This document shows positions 25,046-34,577 of a stretch of DNA of 64,000 bases, one piece after another. A program made the translations under genes and the position numbers. Where the stretch lies: NCBI RefSeq assembly GCF_002087085.1, contig NZ_MWQY01000011.1, positions 62,001 through 126,000 of the forward strand, given 5' to 3'. This DNA comes from Marispirochaeta aestuarii. Lineage in GTDB: Bacteria; Spirochaetota; Spirochaetia; JC444; Marispirochaetaceae. The first letter of the stretch is position 1. Each line of letters opens with the position of its first letter. A model generated the notes under the pieces. That model ran no database searches. It was not told the DNA's origin and saw only the letters and a program-made list of their open reading frames with translations.

Positions 25046-25978
25046 GTGTCCATACTGCCTTATCGAAGTTACTCAGCTTACCTGAAAGAACGCTACGGGG
25101 TGCCGGCCTACCGGGTTGCAGTCGATGCGGGTTTCTCCTGTCCGAACCGGGCGGGGGGACGTTCCCGGGAAGGCTGCAGTTACTGTGAAATCTCCGGTGC
25201 CCGGGCGGTCTATCTGGACCGGACCGGACCGGAGAACCTCAGGATGCAGGTTGCGCGGGGAGTGGAATTCCTCAGCAAACGCTACGGAGCCCGGGTACTG
25301 CTTCTCTACTTTCAGGCCTACACGAATACCCTCGGCTCTGTCGGGGAGCTGCGGCGTCTCTACGATGACTGTCTGGAGATGGCCCCGTTCCGGGAGCTGA
25401 TTGTCTCCACCAGGCCTGACGAAATCGACGGTCCCAGGGCCGACCTCCTTGCTTCCTACCGCGGTGAGGATTTTGATGTATGGGTAGAACTGGGCCTTCA
25501 GAGTGTTCATGACGCCACCCTGAAGCGGATAAACCGCGGACATGACAGCGCCGCCTTTTTCAGAGCCTATGATATGCTCAAGGAGCGGGGAATTAAAACA
25601 GCGGTGCATCTGATCTTCGGGCTCCCCGGTGAGGGGCGAAGGGAGATAATGGAGAGCGTCCGCCGGGTGGCCGCCCTGCGCCCTGAGGGAATCAAACTCC
25701 ACAATCTTCACATCCCGGTTTCTTCACCCCTTTACCGGGAGTATCTGAAAGGAACACTGACAGTTCCTTCCCCGGCGCGGCATGCGGAATACGTGGCGGA
25801 AGCCCTTGCACTGCTGCCGCCGGAGACCCTTATCATGCGCATGACCTGCGATACCCCCTCGGCACGGCGGGGGGCTCCCCTCTGGGTTCCCGGAAAGAGC
25901 GCCTTCAGTAATGAGGTTGTCCGATTGATGGGTATAAAAAAAGAGCGGCAGGGTGACCGTTTCCCCGCCGCTGGATAG
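25046..25978 (+). CDS. Radical SAM protein, TIGR01212 / YhcC type
   Basis: About 310 residues. The 4Fe-4S ligand pattern CPNRAGG..GCSYC (Cys-x11-Cys-x2-Cys) is the long-spaced motif of the YhcC group, followed by LLYFQAYTNT, VSTRPDEI, ELGLQSVHD and HLIFGLPGEG. The reaction of this group is unsettled, and I assign none. The start is uncertain: GTG 25046 gives the expected N-terminus (LPYRSYSAYLKERYG), but no good Shine-Dalgarno sequence is visible. The last 40 nt contain the terminator of the convergent aminotransferase gene. Confidence 0.9.
   Translation: MSILPYRSYSAYLKERYGVPAYRVAVDAGFSCPNRAGGRSREGCSYCEISGARAVYLDRTGPENLRMQVARGVEFLSKRYGARVLLLYFQAYTNTLGSVGELRRLYDDCLEMAPFRELIVSTRPDEIDGPRADLLASYRGEDFDVWVELGLQSVHDATLKRINRGHDSAAFFRAYDMLKERGIKTAVHLIFGLPGEGRREIMESVRRVAALRPEGIKLHNLHIPVSSPLYREYLKGTLTVPSPARHAEYVAEALALLPPETLIMRMTCDTPSARRGAPLWVPGKSAFSNEVVRLMGIKKERQGDRFPAAG
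25935..25972 (-). terminator. Terminator of the aminotransferase gene, inside the radical SAM gene
   Basis: Minus strand: 10-bp stem AGCGGCGGGG / CCCTGCCGCT (25944-25972, one G-U pair) with a 9-nt loop, followed by TCTTTTTTT (25935-25943). It lies in the 3' coding part of the opposite gene. Confidence 0.85.
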
Positions 25979-25989
25979 TCAATCCGGTA

Positions 25990-27285
25990 TTATCCCGCCA
26001 GCCTGTCGGCGGCGGCAAATATCGCATCAAAGAGAGGCTGCAGGTCCTTCGTGTCGATGGAACTAAAGGCAACCCGAAGGCAGTCGCTGCCGATGGAGAT
26101 GGTTCCGATGCCTTCCTTATGCAGCAGTTCCAGACGCAGTTTTTCCGCATCCACCGATCCGCAGTTGAAGCTCATAAAATAGCCCGAGTTGAAGGGCATG
26201 GGGGTGAGCTCCCTGCCGGTACTCCGGGTTTCGAGAATTTCCTTTACCTTCAGGTAGCGTTCCTTCAGGACTTCCATCCATTTCTTCTTTTCCTCGTCAT
26301 GGTCGAGTTTTTCCAGGGTTTTGAGGAGGATACTCTGACCGGGACGCGAAGAGTTGGAGATCGACCCCCGCAGGGCGCCTCCTACCTTCTTGTTCAGGGC
26401 ATCATACTGCTCCATTGTCATGGAGGGGGAGGCAAAGGTAAGGAAGCCTACGCGGAAGCCCCAGCAGAAGTCTTCCTTCGTGGGACCGTCCACCTTGGCG
26501 GCCAGGACGTTCTCGTGGCAGTTCGCTGCCAGAGCAAAGAAGGACTCCTTGAAGGTATCCTCTTCGTAGAAGAGACCGAAGTAGGCATCATCGGTTACAA
26601 CGAGAATTTTATATCCCTCTTCGGCCACCTCGCGGACCGCCGAAGCAAGGGTATGGGCTTCTTCGTTGGTGGGGGAATAGCCGCTGGGATTGTTCGGGAA
26701 GTTCACCAGCAGAATGATTTTTCCATTCTTCGCGGAAGAACGCATGGCGTTTACAAAAGCCTGGATGTTCAGTTTTCCTTCGTCGGTAAAGAAGGGGAAG
26801 GTCTTGATTACAGAACCGTTTCTGACCTCGAAGATGAGCCGGTAGTTGCCCCAGAACATGTCTGGGACCAGCACGGTGTCTCCCTCGCCGGCAAAGAGGT
26901 CGGCAATCTGGGTAATACCGCTGGTAAGCCCCGGAACAACAACGGGCAGGGAAATCTCCCGCTTGTTCAGGGAGGGGTTCTTGCGGTAGATCTCTTCCCG
27001 CCAGAGTTTTCGCAGGGCTGGAAGTCCCGGAGATGGTGCATAGGCGACCGCCTCAGCGGGGCTGAGCAGGGGCATGTGCTCCCTGATGGTTTCCAGCTCG
27101 ATGGGGTGTCCTTCGCTGTAGGCCATTCCTACTGTGGCGTTGAAGCGGTGGGCATGCTCAGAGGCTTCAACTGACTGGAGAGCTATTCCCCTGGGGAAAT
27201 AGAAACGCTTACCGAAATCGGACAGCAGGTCCAGGCAGACCGAGCCGTCGAGTATCCTGTTTAGTTCCTGGGCTAATGGGTTCAT
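25990..27285 (-). CDS. Class I/II PLP aminotransferase
   Basis: Fold-type I aminotransferase of 431 residues. Landmarks: PGLTSGITQIADLF (cofactor phosphate region), NFPNNPSGYSP, VVTDDAYFGLFY (Asp and Tyr for the cofactor), the Schiff-base Lys in KVDGPTKEDF and the substrate Arg in WGFRVGF, with a C-terminal Arg in CLRVAFSSI. The substrate cannot be told from sequence; the form with TKEDF is not one of the well-known AspC or HisC types. It has no Shine-Dalgarno sequence and a TTGACA/TATCCT promoter 8 nt from the ATG. Confidence 0.88.
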   Translation of the reverse strand: MNPLAQELNRILDGSVCLDLLSDFGKRFYFPRGIALQSVEASEHAHRFNATVGMAYSEGHPIELETIREHMPLLSPAEAVAYAPSPGLPALRKLWREEIYRKNPSLNKREISLPVVVPGLTSGITQIADLFAGEGDTVLVPDMFWGNYRLIFEVRNGSVIKTFPFFTDEGKLNIQAFVNAMRSSAKNGKIILLVNFPNNPSGYSPTNEEAHTLASAVREVAEEGYKILVVTDDAYFGLFYEEDTFKESFFALAANCHENVLAAKVDGPTKEDFCWGFRVGFLTFASPSMTMEQYDALNKKVGGALRGSISNSSRPGQSILLKTLEKLDHDEEKKKWMEVLKERYLKVKEILETRSTGRELTPMPFNSGYFMSFNCGSVDAEKLRLELLHKEGIGTISIGSDCLRVAFSSIDTKDLQPLFDAIFAAADRLAG

Positions 27286-27293
27286 CGCCAGAA

Positions 27294-27323
27294 AGGATAG
27301 CCAGAAACGGAAGGTTTTGTCAA
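27294..27323 (-). promoter_or_regulatory. Promoter of the aminotransferase gene, leaderless type
   Basis: Minus strand: -35 TTGACA (27318-27323), 18-nt spacer, -10 TATCCT (27294-27299), 8 nt to the ATG at 27285. Confidence 0.6.
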
Positions 27324-27355
27324 TAAATATACAGAAACAGGCGTATATTTATCCA

Positions 27356-28357
27356 CTATTTTGAAAATATCCGGTCCAGGGCACGGGCTGCAGCGGTTTT
27401 CACCACGGGATGTTTCTCTTCCAGGAAGGGCCGGATCAGCTGTTCCAGAGACGGGTCTCCGCTGTTGCCTGCGGCGGTCAGCAGGTTCCGGAGAATCGCC
27501 TCCCGGGGAATCCAGCTGGCCTCCAGGGCGGTATCGGGGAAGATCTTCTTCAGTCCTTTTTCCGCAGGTGAGGCGAACTTAGGGAGGAGATCCCTGATGG
27601 GATATTCCTCCCTGCCCAGGCTGTCTCCGTCGGCGTGAACACTCCTGCGCCGGTTTACCGGGCAGCTGTTCTGACAGTCCATACAGCCGTACAGTCGTCG
27701 GCCCCAGACCTTCCGGGCAAAATCGGGAAGGTCCTCCCTGGTGGTTGCCAGGTACTGGAGGCAGCGTTCAAGCCTGACTCCGCCCGATTCCGCAATGGCC
27801 CCTGTCGGGCAGGCCGAGACACAGGCCCGGCAGGAGCCGCATTCCCCGTGAGGATCCGCCGGGGCTTCCAGGCTGCTGATCCTTGCGAGATCTTCATTTC
27901 CGCGGAGCCGGGAGATCTCCCCTTCGTCCAGGGAAGCCAGAATCCCTGCAAGCACGAAGGAGGAACCGTACTCCCTGTTCATCAAAAGGCCGTTGCGGCC
28001 GACCCAGCCGATTCCCAGGGCTGCAGCGATTGAGCGTTCGGGCAGCCGGGAGTTGCTGAAAAGCCTTACATGCTGTTTGCTGACTCCCGTTCCCCTCTGC
28101 AGTTCAGAAACCAGGGCCTTCAGCCTTTTTACGCAGTCCCGGTAGTAATGGGCCGCTGCGAAGGGTGCGACAAGGACCTTCCCGGGATCAGCTGAGGGGG
28201 CCGGATCGGGTATGGGGAAGATTCCCATGATAACCAGGTATGTCCGGTCTCCGGGAGTCTCACCGACAAGACCGGGCGCGATCCAGGCGATTCCCGGGCT
28301 GCGAAAACCATTCTCGAGAAATTTGCCGAGCAGTATATCCGTACGTGTCATGATCAT
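27356..28357 (-). CDS. queG: Epoxyqueuosine reductase
   Basis: Cobalamin- and Fe-S-dependent enzyme of the last step of queuosine tRNA modification. N-terminal DUF1730 region (APFAAAHYYRDCVKRLKAL), then ALGIGWVGRNGLLMN, and two 4Fe-4S sites: CGSCRACVSACPTGAI with RCLQYL, and YGCMDCQNSCPVNRR. The C-terminal helical part (residues about 270-333) is a HEAT-like repeat, as in QueG. Length 333 is near normal. The start is ATG 28357 or the ATG two codons later; a GGGA lies just upstream. Confidence 0.93.
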   Translation of the reverse strand: MIMTRTDILLGKFLENGFRSPGIAWIAPGLVGETPGDRTYLVIMGIFPIPDPAPSADPGKVLVAPFAAAHYYRDCVKRLKALVSELQRGTGVSKQHVRLFSNSRLPERSIAAALGIGWVGRNGLLMNREYGSSFVLAGILASLDEGEISRLRGNEDLARISSLEAPADPHGECGSCRACVSACPTGAIAESGGVRLERCLQYLATTREDLPDFARKVWGRRLYGCMDCQNSCPVNRRRSVHADGDSLGREEYPIRDLLPKFASPAEKGLKKIFPDTALEASWIPREAILRNLLTAAGNSGDPSLEQLIRPFLEEKHPVVKTAAARALDRIFSK

Positions 28358-28431
28358 TCCCTGTACAACAGAGTTTAAACTAATTATCTGCTCATTGGCA
28401 ATTTACCGGAGAAACCCGGAGATTCCTTCGA

Positions 28432-28460
28432 TTGACAGCTAGTCGCTTTTCCCATACCAT
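28432..28460 (+). promoter_or_regulatory. Promoter of the unknown 521-residue protein, leaderless type
   Basis: -35 TTGACA (28432-28437), 17-nt spacer, -10 TACCAT (28455-28460), 7 nt to the ATG at 28468; no Shine-Dalgarno sequence. Confidence 0.7.
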
Positions 28461-28467
28461 ACATGCT

Positions 28468-30033
28468 ATGAAGGAAAACGATCTGCTTCCGGCGGAGGAG
28501 CAGAAGGAAGAAGAGCAGCAGAATATTTTTCAGCGAATTTTCTCTTTTATTTTTTCCGGAAACGATCCCGAAAAAGAGAAGCGGCGCCTGTTGAAGGATA
28601 TCGCCAAAGAGCTGAAAAAGCAGAAATTCAAATTCTACAAGCCGAAGACGGAAGAGGCCCTTCCCGGACTGGCAAAGTTCTTTCATGATATCTATACCAC
28701 CATCGGACCTGCCCAGGTCCTGCTGGACCATGCAGCCAGTTCCAATGTTCTGAAGCAGCTGATCATAGAGGAATCCCTGGCCGAGGGTCAGATCACCATA
28801 AAAGACGATCTCTCCGAAGAGGCAATCCGAAAGCTCGCGGAGACCATGGACCACAAATCCCTGGTTCAGAAGCTCAAGAACCGGCTGGTTTCCCTGTATG
28901 CCGCCTTTGACGCTGAGAAGGTGAAACAGATAAACGCCCGGTACAACCTGCTGATGGTTTTTCTCGGCTTTGTTCATTTTGACTACTATTTTTTACTCAA
29001 GAAGTTCGATTCCGGCCTGCCGGAACGGGATTTTGTCTATAACCCGCGTTTTGAACCGATCAACGGGGAGTATATCTCCGACGACCTTAAGGATTTTCTT
29101 GAAGTCGCCGGAGCCATCGACCGCAGCCAGCCCTGGCAGGAACTGCTGGATGTGCTTCAGCTCTACCGTGAAATGCCCGTCGTGGATGCCGGTCAATGGA
29201 AGAAGATTCTCCGCAATGTGGCGGAAGTCAGAAAAAGCATGGTCCTGGAGCTTGTTATCCGCTACGTTGACAAGGATCCCTATTACAAGGTCAAGGCTGC
29301 CAGGCCCAATGAGCATATTGTTGAGGAGTATCTCTCCAAGATCAAGACCAACACTGAGCTCACGGTACAGAAGATCATCAAGGAACGACGCACCGGAAAG
29401 ATCGAAAAGCTCCTCCAGCAGGTTTTCGGCAGCGTTGCCATCTCCCGGATGAAAAACTATACCGACAAGAACAACGTCATGTTCTCCAAGAAGATGATGG
29501 CCGGCTACATGCACGTAGCTCCCATGAACTACCTGAAGGCCTTTCTGCTGGACTATTTCAAGAAGGACATCCGAGAGGTGGTGGACCAGCTCCTCATCCG
29601 GGGAAAATGGTCAACAAATCTTATGTCCCAGCAACTGTCCGACGCGTTCCATGCGGTGATGAGTATCTCCGACCAGCTGATCCAGTTTGATGAATCCCTG
29701 GGAGACGAGGGAGAGCGGGGAATCGCCCTTCGTAATGCCATGAAGCGGGCCGACAGGGACAAGAATGCTGTAAATGCCCTGCGGGAACAGCTCAAGAAGG
29801 TCAACGAGGAGGCCTTCAAGATGATCCACGGAGCAGCCTCCAATTTAATAACCGTGGGAAAAACCCTTAAGGTGGTGATTGAGGATTACGACCACAAACC
29901 CCGGGAGCTTATTCTGAACTGGAAGGAGATCGATATCTCCACGGACAACCAGATCAGATCCAAGCTGGCGGAGGTTTACAAGAAGATCTACTACTTTATC
30001 CAGCTTCTTCAGTTCTACGCCAAACCGGAGTAG
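28468..30033 (+). CDS. Unknown helical cytoplasmic protein
   Basis: Protein of 521 residues that I do not recognise by name; it may be a conserved spirochaete protein. It opens with an acidic segment (LLPAEEQKEEEQQ), then a basic one (DPEKEKRRLLKDIAKELKKQ), and continues as largely alpha-helical sequence without signal peptide or transmembrane segments. Repeated features include MKRADRDKNAVNALREQLKK and a C-terminal WKEIDISTDNQIRSKLAEVY. It looks structural or scaffold-like. The ATG at 28468 is placed exactly where a TTGACA/TACCAT promoter would start transcription. Confidence 0.72.
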   Translation: MKENDLLPAEEQKEEEQQNIFQRIFSFIFSGNDPEKEKRRLLKDIAKELKKQKFKFYKPKTEEALPGLAKFFHDIYTTIGPAQVLLDHAASSNVLKQLIIEESLAEGQITIKDDLSEEAIRKLAETMDHKSLVQKLKNRLVSLYAAFDAEKVKQINARYNLLMVFLGFVHFDYYFLLKKFDSGLPERDFVYNPRFEPINGEYISDDLKDFLEVAGAIDRSQPWQELLDVLQLYREMPVVDAGQWKKILRNVAEVRKSMVLELVIRYVDKDPYYKVKAARPNEHIVEEYLSKIKTNTELTVQKIIKERRTGKIEKLLQQVFGSVAISRMKNYTDKNNVMFSKKMMAGYMHVAPMNYLKAFLLDYFKKDIREVVDQLLIRGKWSTNLMSQQLSDAFHAVMSISDQLIQFDESLGDEGERGIALRNAMKRADRDKNAVNALREQLKKVNEEAFKMIHGAASNLITVGKTLKVVIEDYDHKPRELILNWKEIDISTDNQIRSKLAEVYKKIYYFIQLLQFYAKPE

Positions 30034-30058
30034 GCTCTTTTCCCGAAAACCCGGGCGA

Positions 30059-31156
30059 TCAGAACACAAATGCACAGCCGGCACTGACAAACCAGGCAGG
30101 CGGGGAACCCTCGTCTCTGCCGTTCTGAAGGGAGAAGAGATCTCCCTTTTCTCCGCTGGCGATGCCGGTGTACGCAAGAAGGGTAAAACCCTGATAGATA
30201 TTCCAGCTGCTGCCGACTACGTGAAGGGCGCTGATATCCACCGGGGAGACTACAGCCCGATAGAAGAAATTCCTCCTGTCGTCCGGGGTCAGGCTGATTT
30301 CCGGATATAGATAGAGCCCGTACTCCCGGGGATCTTCTCCGGCGCGCCAGCTGCCCCGGGGACGGAGGAGCCCTTCGAGGCGGAGATTAAGGGTAGACGA
30401 GTAACCAAGCCTGAAGAGTTGAAACAGCCCGAAACTCAGGCGCAGGCGCTCATCAAGCTGTTTCTCCGCGCCGGCGACGGGCTCGATTGCGCTGGCCGCG
30501 GAAAGGTGCCAGTTGATCAGTCCGCCGCCCTGGAAGGATACATAGGGCCGGTGTTCCCCGGCGTCTCCGGCGTATATGTAGCCTGCTTCAGTTTTTATTC
30601 CCCCGGGACGCAAAACCAGACGGCCGCCGCCGGATGGGTAGTCCTCCGGGTTCTCTTCCGGGGTCAAAAGAACGGTTTCGGCAAAGCTGAAACGACCCAG
30701 GGGACAGTAGACTGAGGCGAGCCAGGTCCCGGTGGTTCGGATCTCCTCTCCGGTAAAATCAACACTGGTGGACAGGGAGTCGAAAAGAACGTCCCCGGCG
30801 TTGAACATGAAACCCTCCCCCCAGGAGAGTCGGGTCTTTCCCATGGTGAGCCGGAACCAGGGGAGCCGTGCCCTGATAAATGCCCGGTAGACATCGAATT
30901 CCGTTGTCTCTTCCCTCGCATTTGTCACATCTGCGGTCAGGGACACCTGGGCTTTCACGTCCCGGTTTGCCTCGGAACGGAAGCTGAGTTCCGCCTCGCT
31001 GCCGCCGCTGACTCCCGCAACGGAGTCCTTGCCCTGAAAGACACCGGCCAGATTCTCGATCTCTATGCTGAGACTGTTCTCGGCGGCCAGGTCAGGTGTA
31101 TACAGGAAGAGCATGAGCATACAGGCTGCCGTGGCGGATCGACAGATCCTTACCAT
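30059..31156 (-). CDS. Outer-membrane beta-barrel-like protein
   Basis: Protein of 365 residues with a signal peptide (ATAACMLMLFLYTPDLAAE) and then alternating hydrophobic/polar strands with many aromatic residues, ending in CAFVF; a terminal Phe is the usual outer-membrane insertion signal. Recognisable strands include RLTMGKTRLSWGEGFMFN, which resembles porin-like barrels. It is the last gene of the GntR-SPFH-ABC-FtsX-LolA series, and its ATG overlaps the stop of the LolA-like gene with GGAGGAG upstream. An outer-membrane exit or partner for the exported lipid is inferred. Confidence 0.75.
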   Translation of the reverse strand: MVRICRSATAACMLMLFLYTPDLAAENSLSIEIENLAGVFQGKDSVAGVSGGSEAELSFRSEANRDVKAQVSLTADVTNAREETTEFDVYRAFIRARLPWFRLTMGKTRLSWGEGFMFNAGDVLFDSLSTSVDFTGEEIRTTGTWLASVYCPLGRFSFAETVLLTPEENPEDYPSGGGRLVLRPGGIKTEAGYIYAGDAGEHRPYVSFQGGGLINWHLSAASAIEPVAGAEKQLDERLRLSFGLFQLFRLGYSSTLNLRLEGLLRPRGSWRAGEDPREYGLYLYPEISLTPDDRRNFFYRAVVSPVDISALHVVGSSWNIYQGFTLLAYTGIASGEKGDLFSLQNGRDEGSPPAWFVSAGCAFVF

Positions 31157-31878
31157 GTAAGCTCCTCCAGGCTGAAGGTTCCCGGATCGATGGATATACC
31201 GAGTTTCAGGGTGTCGAGGATCAGTTCGGTGGAGGAGTCCTTTTTCATTTTATCCTCCATGCGGATCCGGGTGGGAATGAATTTCCCTTGTATTTCTTTT
31301 ATTTCATCGGCTTTCATCTCCTTGAGCAGGGACCCGGAACGGGAGAACTTGTGTCCTTTCAGCCAGGTAAACCTGCTGCTGTCGATCCAGAGGAGCTGGG
31401 AATGGTAGGGGACGGAGCGCCGCTTTGCCGTCAGCCGGATTTTGTAGCACTCATTGCCGTCAATCGTCTCGGTTCCTTCCATCCCGGCGCTGTAATCATC
31501 CAGCAGGCTCTTGCCCCCCGTCATGTCCTCGTAGGAAAAGTCGGAATCCATAACCGAATCCCGCATGGCGCTTCCCTGGATGCGCAGTACATCCTCGGCG
31601 TCGGGAAAATAGAGGTAGATCTCGTCTTCGGTACGCAGGATCTTTTGCCCTTCCTCTCCCCTGCTGGTGAACTCGATCAGGGCATCCTCCTCTCCCCGGG
31701 CCCAGGACCGGAAGGTACGGGTAATGCTGCCGTATTTATCGGTGGTTATCATTCTCCCTTCCGAGTAGGCGGTCTCATGGATCTGGTTCTCCTCCAGGCG
31801 TCGAATAATCTCGTCGGGACCCAGGGCGTTCAGCAGGGTCGCCGAAAACATCAGTAACAATGCCAGTATATTTCTCAT
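31150..31878 (-). CDS. Outer-membrane lipoprotein-sorting (LolA-like) protein
   Basis: Periplasmic carrier of the LolA/COG2834 type, 242 residues. A signal peptide (MRNILALLLMFSATLLNAL) is followed by MITTDKYGSITRTFRSWARG, ALIEFTSRGEEGQKILRTED, LYFPDAEDVLRIQGSA and a DSSRFTWLKG strand: the family's half-barrel that binds acyl chains. It is of the group found next to FtsX-type exporters. The start is 8 nt after GAGGAG, which itself adjoins the last 78-bp repeat unit. A longer in-frame reading would start inside the repeat. Confidence 0.87.
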   Translation of the reverse strand: MRNILALLLMFSATLLNALGPDEIIRRLEENQIHETAYSEGRMITTDKYGSITRTFRSWARGEEDALIEFTSRGEEGQKILRTEDEIYLYFPDAEDVLRIQGSAMRDSVMDSDFSYEDMTGGKSLLDDYSAGMEGTETIDGNECYKIRLTAKRRSVPYHSQLLWIDSSRFTWLKGHKFSRSGSLLKEMKADEIKEIQGKFIPTRIRMEDKMKKDSSTELILDTLKLGISIDPGTFSLEELTW

Positions 31879-31894
31879 TACGTGAACTCCTCTT

Positions 31895-32048
31895 TGTACG
31901 GTCGCCATCGGACTGATGTCCTCCGGCTCCGCTCAGCCTCGTTCGGGGCGGCAGAGCCGCCCCTTCACTCTTTACACGGTCGCCATCGGACTGATGTCCT
32001 CCGGCTCCGCTTGGCCTCGTTCGGGGACGGTAAAGCCGCCCCGCTGTC
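31895..32048. repeat. 78-bp tandem repeat array A, 2 copies
   Basis: Two units start at 31900 and 31978. The first 32 bases are almost invariant (starting GGTCGCCATCGGACTGATGT). Each unit holds a small hairpin GGAC-loop-GTCC and a larger inverted repeat GGCTCCGC with GGCAGAGCC (copy 1) or a decayed GGTAAAGCC (copy 2). The array fills the gap between the FtsX gene and the LolA-like gene; on the coding strand its last unit runs into AAAGAGGAG, the ribosome site of the LolA-like gene. Confidence 0.93.
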
Positions 32049-32055
32049 TACAACA

Positions 32056-33300
32056 TTATACGTGACGCAGGGCCTCCACCGGCTCGATCCTCGCGGCCCG
32101 GCGGGTTGGGATCAGGCTGGAGAGGGAGGCTACTGCCAGGGAATAGAAAAAGACGAATACCGTGGACTTTACATTGAGCCGGGGATAGATAAGGCTGCTT
32201 ATATCGAAGTCCACACCCTGCATGCCGGAGGAGAAATCGATACCCGTGGTACCGAACACCGTGGTAATTCCCGCACCCAGAACGACTCCTGCGGCGGTGC
32301 CGATGAGGGACATAAAAAAGGCCTCGAGGAAGAAGAGGCGGACGATCTCCCCGCCTTCCATGCCCAGGGCGCCGATGGTTCCGATTTCCCGCATGCGTTC
32401 GTAAATGATCATCATAACCGAGTTGGCGATCACGGTACTGGCGAGAACAAAAAAGATCAGGGCCATGAAGTTGTATGAGATGTCGGCAATATCAATCCAC
32501 CGGACCATCAGGTTCAGCTCCCGCCAGTCCCTGGCAACCGCTCTGTCTTCCGGGGTGATAATGCCTGCCACCAGGGTCCCGGCCTCCCGGTCCGACAGCT
32601 CTCCGCCGGACTTGACCAGTATTTCCACCACCGAATCTCCCATTTTGAGGACGTGCTGGGCCCTGTCCAGGGGTATGTAAAAGTAGCTCTGGTTCATGGC
32701 GGCCACATTAAAGACGGCAATTCCGGTTACGGTAAAGGTTGCTGCGTTGGGGCCCCGGCGCATGGTTGTGGTCATCAGGGTTACCTTGTCGCCCACGCCT
32801 TTTTCGATTTTCCTTGCCAGACCCGCGCCCAGGAGAATTTCGAACCTGCCTTTCTCGGGAAGCCTTCCTGTGGCGAGGTATTTGTCAAGATGCTGAAAAT
32901 CCTTCTCCTTCTCAAAGTCCAGGCCCACTCCCATGGCGCTCGCGTTTACGGCGTCGGGGTTGCTCACCGTCGGCGGTTCCAGGAAAGCCGGAAAGGGAAT
33001 GCGGGGTACTGCCTGGAGGGAGAGATCACGAGACTCGATATCCCGTATCATGCGCTCCCAGTTTTCGAGGCGCAGGTGCAGGGGATTCAGCATTTCCTTT
33101 TCGTCGTAGCCCTCGTGGCGCACGCGGATCTGGCCGGTAAAGAAGGACTGAACGTTCCACTTGAGGTCCGCTTTCATGCCGGCCAGCAGGCTGAAAAGAA
33201 AAACAATAGTCATGGCCGCCAGGGCAATGGCGAGAATACAGAGGAGACTTCGCCGGCGGTTGCGGCTTATGTTTCTGAAGGCGATGCTTGAAAGCTTCAT
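32056..33300 (-). CDS. FtsX-like ABC permease (second of two)
   Basis: MacB/LolCE-type permease of 414 residues. TM1 lies at about residues 20-42 (ILAIALAAMTIVFLFSLLAG), then a large extracytoplasmic domain, then three TM segments in the C-terminal part (FMALIFFVLASTVIANSVMMI and others). The coupling region MREIGTIGALGMEGGEI is the FtsX family motif. It ends TRRAARIEPVEALRHV, as is typical. It pairs with the next upstream permease to form a heterodimer, 11 nt apart. Confidence 0.92.
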   Translation of the reverse strand: MKLSSIAFRNISRNRRRSLLCILAIALAAMTIVFLFSLLAGMKADLKWNVQSFFTGQIRVRHEGYDEKEMLNPLHLRLENWERMIRDIESRDLSLQAVPRIPFPAFLEPPTVSNPDAVNASAMGVGLDFEKEKDFQHLDKYLATGRLPEKGRFEILLGAGLARKIEKGVGDKVTLMTTTMRRGPNAATFTVTGIAVFNVAAMNQSYFYIPLDRAQHVLKMGDSVVEILVKSGGELSDREAGTLVAGIITPEDRAVARDWRELNLMVRWIDIADISYNFMALIFFVLASTVIANSVMMIIYERMREIGTIGALGMEGGEIVRLFFLEAFFMSLIGTAAGVVLGAGITTVFGTTGIDFSSGMQGVDFDISSLIYPRLNVKSTVFVFFYSLAVASLSSLIPTRRAARIEPVEALRHV

Positions 33301-33311
33301 ACTGTTCCTCC

Positions 33312-34577
33312 TTATTCATCCCGCAGACAGTCGGTAATCTGCATCTTCAGCGCCCTGCGGATGGGAAACAGGGCCACGAGCATGGCAATAACAATCCCGG
33401 CGAAGAAGGCCCTGAACATGGTGGGGATGTTCCACATGCTGCGGAATACCCCCGAAATCCGGTAGCCGATATCCATCTGCTTCAGCATGGGTGTAAAATC
33501 CCATCCCCATTCAACGAGAGGCCAGTTTACCAGGGCACCGAAGATGAGTCCCCCCAGGGCACCGATCAGACCGATTCCACCGGCCTCGAGAAGAAAGGAA
33601 AGCCGGATCTGCCGGTCCGTCATTCCCATGGCCCGCATCATTCCGAGCTCCCTGATACGTTCAAAGACGGCCATCAGCATGGTGTTGGTTATTCCCACTG
33701 CGGCGATAACGAAGACCAGGAAGAGGATAATCCGTGATCCCGTGGATTTCATGGCAGCCATGGCGACATAGTCCGGGGCGAGCTTTTTCCAGCTGTGGAC
33801 CTGCAGATCATATCCATTGGTATGCAGAAGTTTTTCGATTTGTCCGGCCATTTTGTCAGGATCGCGGGATCGGTCAAAAGTCAGGCCGGGGCTGAGGGCA
33901 AGCTCGGTGACTGCGCCGTCCATATCAAGAAAATAATCCGCCGTCGAAAGGGGCAGGAACACGGTGCTTTTGTTGATCTGGGGGTTTGGGGAGTTGATAA
34001 GTCCGACGATCTCCATGTCCATGGTTTCATAGGCACCGTAGCGGGTCCGGACCCGCAGGGTTAGGGGGTATCCAACCCGGGCTCCCAGGTCAGAGGCCAT
34101 CCATTCCCCGATGAGCACCCCGTTTTCGTCCTCTTCGAGGTAACGGCCCTTTTTAACTGTCTCCCTTAGCCGGAAAACTTCGTCGTCCCGGGAGGGATCG
34201 AGGGCGATACCTTTGACGTAGACCGAACCGGATTCGGGGTAGGGGTCTTCCCGGACGAAGAGTTCAGCCTTGAAAACGACCCTCGGTGTGGCGGCAATGG
34301 AATTCCCGTCCAGAATATCAATGATTTTTTCGGGCTCCTCTATCACGTACTTAAGGGGAAGATTATCCCGCTCACCAAGATAGGCAGGATGCATTACCTT
34401 GGCGGATGCGGTTTCGTAGTTGATCAGGTTTATCTCCGACTCCATCTCGGCACCTTTCAGGAAACTGTCCAGAACGATAAACAACCCGAGTCCGAAGGCG
34501 ATGGCCGAGGCGGTTATTACCGTACGTTTGGTATAGCGGGTCAGATTCCTGAATGCCAGGGCCAGCAGAAACTTCAT
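33312..34577 (-). CDS. FtsX-like ABC permease (first of two)
   Basis: Permease of 421 residues with the same layout: TM1 near the N-terminus (ASAIAFGLGLFIVLDSFLKG), an extracytoplasmic domain of about 220 residues, three C-terminal TM segments, the motif IRELGMMRAMGMTDRQIR and the end IRRALKMQITDCLRDE. It overlaps the ATPase gene by 4 nt (ATGA). Two different FtsX proteins with one ATPase and a LolA-like carrier form a LolCDE-like arrangement. Confidence 0.92.
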   Translation of the reverse strand: MKFLLALAFRNLTRYTKRTVITASAIAFGLGLFIVLDSFLKGAEMESEINLINYETASAKVMHPAYLGERDNLPLKYVIEEPEKIIDILDGNSIAATPRVVFKAELFVREDPYPESGSVYVKGIALDPSRDDEVFRLRETVKKGRYLEEDENGVLIGEWMASDLGARVGYPLTLRVRTRYGAYETMDMEIVGLINSPNPQINKSTVFLPLSTADYFLDMDGAVTELALSPGLTFDRSRDPDKMAGQIEKLLHTNGYDLQVHSWKKLAPDYVAMAAMKSTGSRIILFLVFVIAAVGITNTMLMAVFERIRELGMMRAMGMTDRQIRLSFLLEAGGIGLIGALGGLIFGALVNWPLVEWGWDFTPMLKQMDIGYRISGVFRSMWNIPTMFRAFFAGIVIAMLVALFPIRRALKMQITDCLRDE